Below are positions 61,052-64,000 of a stretch of DNA of 64,000 bases, one piece after another. The position numbers and the translations under genes are program-made. Positions within the stretch are counted from its first letter, which is position 1. Each line of letters begins with the position of its first letter. Under the pieces are notes generated by a model. The model worked only from the letters and a program-made list of their open reading frames with translations, did not search any database and had not been told where the DNA came from. Origin of the DNA: Virgibacillus salexigens (GTDB lineage Bacteria; Bacillota; Bacilli; Bacillales; Amphibacillaceae). The DNA lies in assembly GCF_014905415.1 (NCBI RefSeq), contig NZ_BNEO01000003.1, positions 186,001 through 250,000 on the forward strand, in the 5' to 3' direction.

Positions 61052-62464
61052 CTATACGTTCGGTACTGGAAGGACCGGAGGCTGTACGGAATCTGGGATA
61101 CCAGCAGTGTACCCTTTTCCGTTTGTGTCTTTTTCAAATTCATTTCTAGCTTTATCAATAACGGATTCGTTCGTTATCAGGTCGTATAAAGTGAGAGCTA
61201 TTGATTTAGCGGCTAGATGCATCCCTTTTAACCCAATAGAAGATCCATAGGAAGCAGTAGCTTGCCAAGAATGTGGCTGCACGCCGATAGGGGCACAAGT
61301 TGTCATAATCTGTCCCACAGGTGTAATCCAGCTCACATCTCCAACATCGGTTGAGCCACCAATGGAAGTACCTTTCAAATGTTGAAGATTGTAGAAGTCT
61401 TCAGGCAAGTGTTCTTTGAAGGTAACTCCCATACTTTGCTTAGCGGATTGGACAATTTCTTGATCTACCGTAGCTACCAAATCATTAGCAAAGGAATCTT
61501 CTTCTAGTGAGAACTTCTGTGATCCGGCAGTTATCATATTCTCATACATCAAATCGTTCAATGTATTGTTCGGCAGGGTATCATAAGCATTAGCCAACAT
61601 TTCCTCGCTGACTTCTGTTTCTGTCATTAGTGCGGCTCCTTGAGCAATTTTTCTTATTCTCCTTAGCATCTGTTCTACCTGTGCTTTGCTAGCAGCTCGT
61701 AAATAATACCAAACACTCGCGTTATCTGGTACAACATTTGGCGCAAGTCCACCATTCGAGATAACATAATGAATACGTGAACCGTCTAATGTATGTTCTC
61801 GCATATAGTTTGCTCCAACGTTCATTAGTTCAACTGCATCCAAAGCACTTCGACCAGCATGGGGAGCACCAGCAGCATGTGCAGTTATTCCTTTGAAATG
61901 AAATTTGATGGATACCATTGCTTGCATACTGAAACTTGCTGTAATATTCGAGGTTCCAGGATGCCAAGTTAAAGCACAATCTAAATCATCAAATACTCCT
62001 TCTTTAGCCATAAATGTTTTACCTGATAGAACTTCTTCGGCTGGGCATCCATAATATCGTATGGTCCCTGATAATTGATTATTCTCCATTTCTGTTTTTA
62101 ATGCAATAACAGCTTCGACTCCTGCTGTACCTAGCAGGTTATGCCCACAACCATGACCAGGGCCATTTGGATTAATCTCCTGTCGAGTTGTTGATTTTTT
62201 TTGAGACAGGCCTGGTAATGCATCATATTCACCCAATACGCCAATGATCGGCTGTGAGTTACCGAATTCTGCGACAAATGCCGTAGGTATTCCTGCAATA
62301 TCAGATTTAATGGTAAATCCTGCTTGCCGTAATGTATCCATTTGTAAAGTTGCTGCATAGGTTTCTTCATAAGCAAGCTGTGGGTGATCCCATATGTCAT
62401 TAGCTATTTCCGAAAAAAAAGATTGCTTTTCATCTAACCAGTCTAAAATGGAATTTTTTGCCAT
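61052..62464 (-). CDS. M20 amidohydrolase, AbgB-like
   Basis: A 470-residue zinc peptidase of the M20D/AbgB group (p-aminobenzoyl-glutamate hydrolase subunit type). GVLGEYDALPGL, GPGHGCGHNLLG (His104, His108), YYGCPAEEVLSGKTFM (catalytic Glu) and HFKGITAHAAGAPHAGRSALDAVELMN (dimerisation domain) are present, with GGSTDVGDVSW near the end. It cleaves an acyl- or aminobenzoyl-amino-acid bond in the cytoplasm. AAGGAGAA precedes ATG. It is last of three minus-strand genes; the two upstream are membrane proteins likely to import its substrate. Confidence 0.88.
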   Translation of the reverse strand: MAKNSILDWLDEKQSFFSEIANDIWDHPQLAYEETYAATLQMDTLRQAGFTIKSDIAGIPTAFVAEFGNSQPIIGVLGEYDALPGLSQKKSTTRQEINPNGPGHGCGHNLLGTAGVEAVIALKTEMENNQLSGTIRYYGCPAEEVLSGKTFMAKEGVFDDLDCALTWHPGTSNITASFSMQAMVSIKFHFKGITAHAAGAPHAGRSALDAVELMNVGANYMREHTLDGSRIHYVISNGGLAPNVVPDNASVWYYLRAASKAQVEQMLRRIRKIAQGAALMTETEVSEEMLANAYDTLPNNTLNDLMYENMITAGSQKFSLEEDSFANDLVATVDQEIVQSAKQSMGVTFKEHLPEDFYNLQHLKGTSIGGSTDVGDVSWITPVGQIMTTCAPIGVQPHSWQATASYGSSIGLKGMHLAAKSIALTLYDLITNESVIDKARNEFEKDTNGKGYTAGIPDSVQPPVLPVPNV

Positions 62465-62479
62465 GTAAATTCTCCTTTA

Positions 62480-63190
62480 TTATGCGTGTGATTGTTGATG
62501 TTTTCTCTTTTCTATAAAGATGCATAAGCTTATAGTAATAACAATACAACATAAGCCTTTAAAAAAACTTGGAATAGGTAACAGATATATGAGTAAACCA
62601 CTTGTTAATGCAATGCACCCATATAAAGGTTTTTTTATTGCAAATTGAGCAAAAATACCGCCAAAAATAGCAGGAACAATATATGGGAAAATAGCACGAA
62701 CAGAATCAGGAAGCATCGAAACGATAAAGGAACCGGAGATGATAATTACGGTTAATATCGCTAGATTAACTAAAGAAGCGGCTCCAATAGCAAGAGTGGC
62801 TACGATTTCTCCCTTTTTCGTACCTGGATCTGTACCAACTGCTAATTGAGCAGCTCCAGCAGAGGGTAAACACATGTTAGAGATATTACCGGTCAAAAAA
62901 GCAAGGTAAGTCCCAGATACGCCAAGTGTTGGAAAATAAGAAATTGGTTCTACTACCCAAACAAGTCCAATAACAGCTATATAAGCAGTTAAACCAGATA
63001 GAATAGGGGGCCAACCTGGATGGTAGCCAAGTACAAATGAAAGACAAATTGGTAAAGACAAAGTTAGTCCGATAATTGTCCAAATGGTGATTCTACCCCA
63101 GAAGTGAGATTTCGCATGAAACTCACTCATTTTTATCGTTTCAGATTGTTTTATCCGTTCAGTATGAAGAAACTTTTCGCTCACTTCCAT
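62480..63190 (-). CDS. Membrane protein, partner of DUF5058 protein
   Basis: A 236-residue protein with about seven helices after a polar N-terminal 30 residues; ISYFPTLGVSGTYLAFLTGNISNMCLPSAGAAQ is a conserved-looking core, and AIFPYIVPAIFGGIFAQFAIKKP another. Homologues are sometimes labelled mechanosensitive channel, without good basis. ATG at 63190 follows GGGAG. Adjacent to a DUF5058 gene on one side (18 bases) and an M20 hydrolase on the other (15 bases), it probably forms one half of a two-protein transporter. Confidence 0.65.
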   Translation of the reverse strand: MEVSEKFLHTERIKQSETIKMSEFHAKSHFWGRITIWTIIGLTLSLPICLSFVLGYHPGWPPILSGLTAYIAVIGLVWVVEPISYFPTLGVSGTYLAFLTGNISNMCLPSAGAAQLAVGTDPGTKKGEIVATLAIGAASLVNLAILTVIIISGSFIVSMLPDSVRAIFPYIVPAIFGGIFAQFAIKKPLYGCIALTSGLLIYLLPIPSFFKGLCCIVITISLCIFIEKRKHQQSHA

Positions 63191-63208
63191 TAAAACAACT
63201 CCCATTCG

Positions 63209-63925
63209 TTAGATGATGAAGTAAATAACAGATAGGCTTGTAAGTATAGCCAGACCTAGTGACCATTCGTGTAACCATTTTAATTTTCTAAACTTGTTAG
63301 CAACAAGCGTAACAACGATCATGGTAATTGCTGCAGCAATAATAACGATAACTGATTCGTATCCTTTAAATAATTCCTGTGTTAATAAATTACCGAATAT
63401 GCCAAGCATTGCAGCTGTAGATATAATAATCATGATTGGAAAGCCTTTATCTTTTGTTTTGTTCGTTATAGAGGATTGGAATTTCCCTAAATGTTTTGTA
63501 AATAAGGCTACAAACAATAACCAACCACATCCCCCTAAACTTAATACCCATGCTACAGTGGTAAATGCTTGAGACGTAAACGAAGATGAACCTAATTCTG
63601 TTCCAAAAGAAGTAGCAGCGATAGAAGCTCCCATTGATTCCGTTGCAGCTGATCCGATAATTCCAATTCTAATTAAAGTAAGTGGGTTGCCCAACAAGGT
63701 AATAAGTGAAATAGCGATAATCATAATGCCTAAGGAAGGTCCAATAGAGTTAATGGCCCCAACTTTAAGAGATGTTTTTACTTCGTGTTGAGATAACCCT
63801 ACGCTAGCACTTGTCTTTGAGGCGATTCGGATAAATATAATCCCTTGAAAAGCGATGACGGCTATAATCAAACAAGCGATTACCCAAATGAACGGGTTAT
63901 TAGCTACTAACATTGCCTTTTCCAT
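63209..63925 (-). CDS. DUF5058 membrane protein
   Basis: A 238-residue protein with about six or seven helices that I recognise as DUF5058: NPFIWVIACLIIAVIAFQGIIFIRIASKTS at the start and LKVGAINSIGPSLGIMIIAISLITLLGNPLTLIRIGIIGSAATE next. Function is unknown; the family usually sits with the partner membrane protein and an amidohydrolase. GGAAGGGAAGG precedes ATG. It is first of the three-gene unit; 63926-64000 probably holds the promoter. Confidence 0.75.
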   Translation of the reverse strand: MEKAMLVANNPFIWVIACLIIAVIAFQGIIFIRIASKTSASVGLSQHEVKTSLKVGAINSIGPSLGIMIIAISLITLLGNPLTLIRIGIIGSAATESMGASIAATSFGTELGSSSFTSQAFTTVAWVLSLGGCGWLLFVALFTKHLGKFQSSITNKTKDKGFPIMIIISTAAMLGIFGNLLTQELFKGYESVIVIIAAAITMIVVTLVANKFRKLKWLHEWSLGLAILTSLSVIYFII

Positions 63926-64000
63926 TCTAACCTTCCCTTCTTTTTTAATAGTTTGAAAAATTAAATAATTATTTCTAGTTAAACATAGAATAATAGATGT

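Noticed and set aside
1-64000. CRISPR arrays, tRNA or rRNA genes, insertion sequences
   Set aside because: No regularly spaced repeats, tRNA-like cloverleaf, rRNA segment or transposase was recognised.

Overview
The window is about 64 kb of AT-rich chromosome from a low-GC Gram-positive bacterium. Strong AAGGAGG-type ribosome binding sites, frequent TTG/GTG starts, the gatCAB-dgkB-rlmCD order also seen in Bacillus subtilis, a phoD-tatA-tatC cluster and CcpA-type cre sites all point to Bacillaceae. Oceanobacillus or a close moderate halophile is my best guess; this is inference, since no rRNA lies in the window.

Layout. 1-7.6 kb: 3' end of putP, then gatC-gatA-gatB, dgkB, an NmrA-like gene and rlmCD. 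7.6-12.4 kb: an accessory island with tandem DUF1433-type lipoproteins (one broken copy) divergent from a TslA-like lipase, a small helical protein, a cupin with no standard start and a DUF4256 gene. 12.4-15.2 kb: phoD-tatA-tatC (minus). 15.7-19 kb: FadR-type regulator, NRAMP-like transporter without the metal-site motifs, and L-2-hydroxyglutarate oxidase. 19-28.3 kb: small membrane and hypothetical genes, several decayed, plus a TetR/MMPL/secreted-partner efflux cluster. 28.4-38.8 kb: glycolate/glyoxylate block (LysR, glcB, glcE-glcF-glcD, FAH-family gene, LldP-type permease). 38.9-45.2 kb: AraC regulator, guaD, flavin monooxygenase, GlsB-like protein, PPIase lipoprotein, gene remnants, a kinase-like phosphotransferase and a DUF421 protein. 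45.2-48.2 kb: an elaborate attenuator-like leader, a tiny ORF overlapping a BpsA-like aminopropyltransferase, and a convergent MFS exporter. 48.4-52.7 kb: a large secreted GH92 mannosidase flanked by two discoidin-like domains. 52.7-56 kb: macrodomain protein, an amber-interrupted DUF6157 gene and gntR-gntP. 56.2-60.8 kb: LysR plus the 2-methylcitrate cycle genes. 61-63.9 kb: M20 amidohydrolase with two integral membrane proteins.

How it fits together. Much of the window is carbon catabolism: glycolate to malate, 2-hydroxyglutarate oxidation, gluconate uptake, propionyl-CoA disposal and mannan trimming. Local regulators and operator-like palindromes sit beside most of these units, and cre matches precede the glc operon and the GH92 gene. 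Accessory genes show repeated decay: in-frame stops at 7989-7991, 26043-26045 and 53610-53612, frameshifts near 19755 and 25850-25915, a deleted XRE regulator, a headless methyltransferase fragment, and two genes lacking ATG/GTG/TTG starts.

Best candidates for new biology are the TslA-like lipase/DUF1433 locus, the leader peptide plus BpsA-like plus MFS module, the NRAMP-like transporter in a 2-hydroxyglutarate operon, and the AraC gene with a strong internal translation start. All functional calls rest on recognising families by eye; no database search was run.
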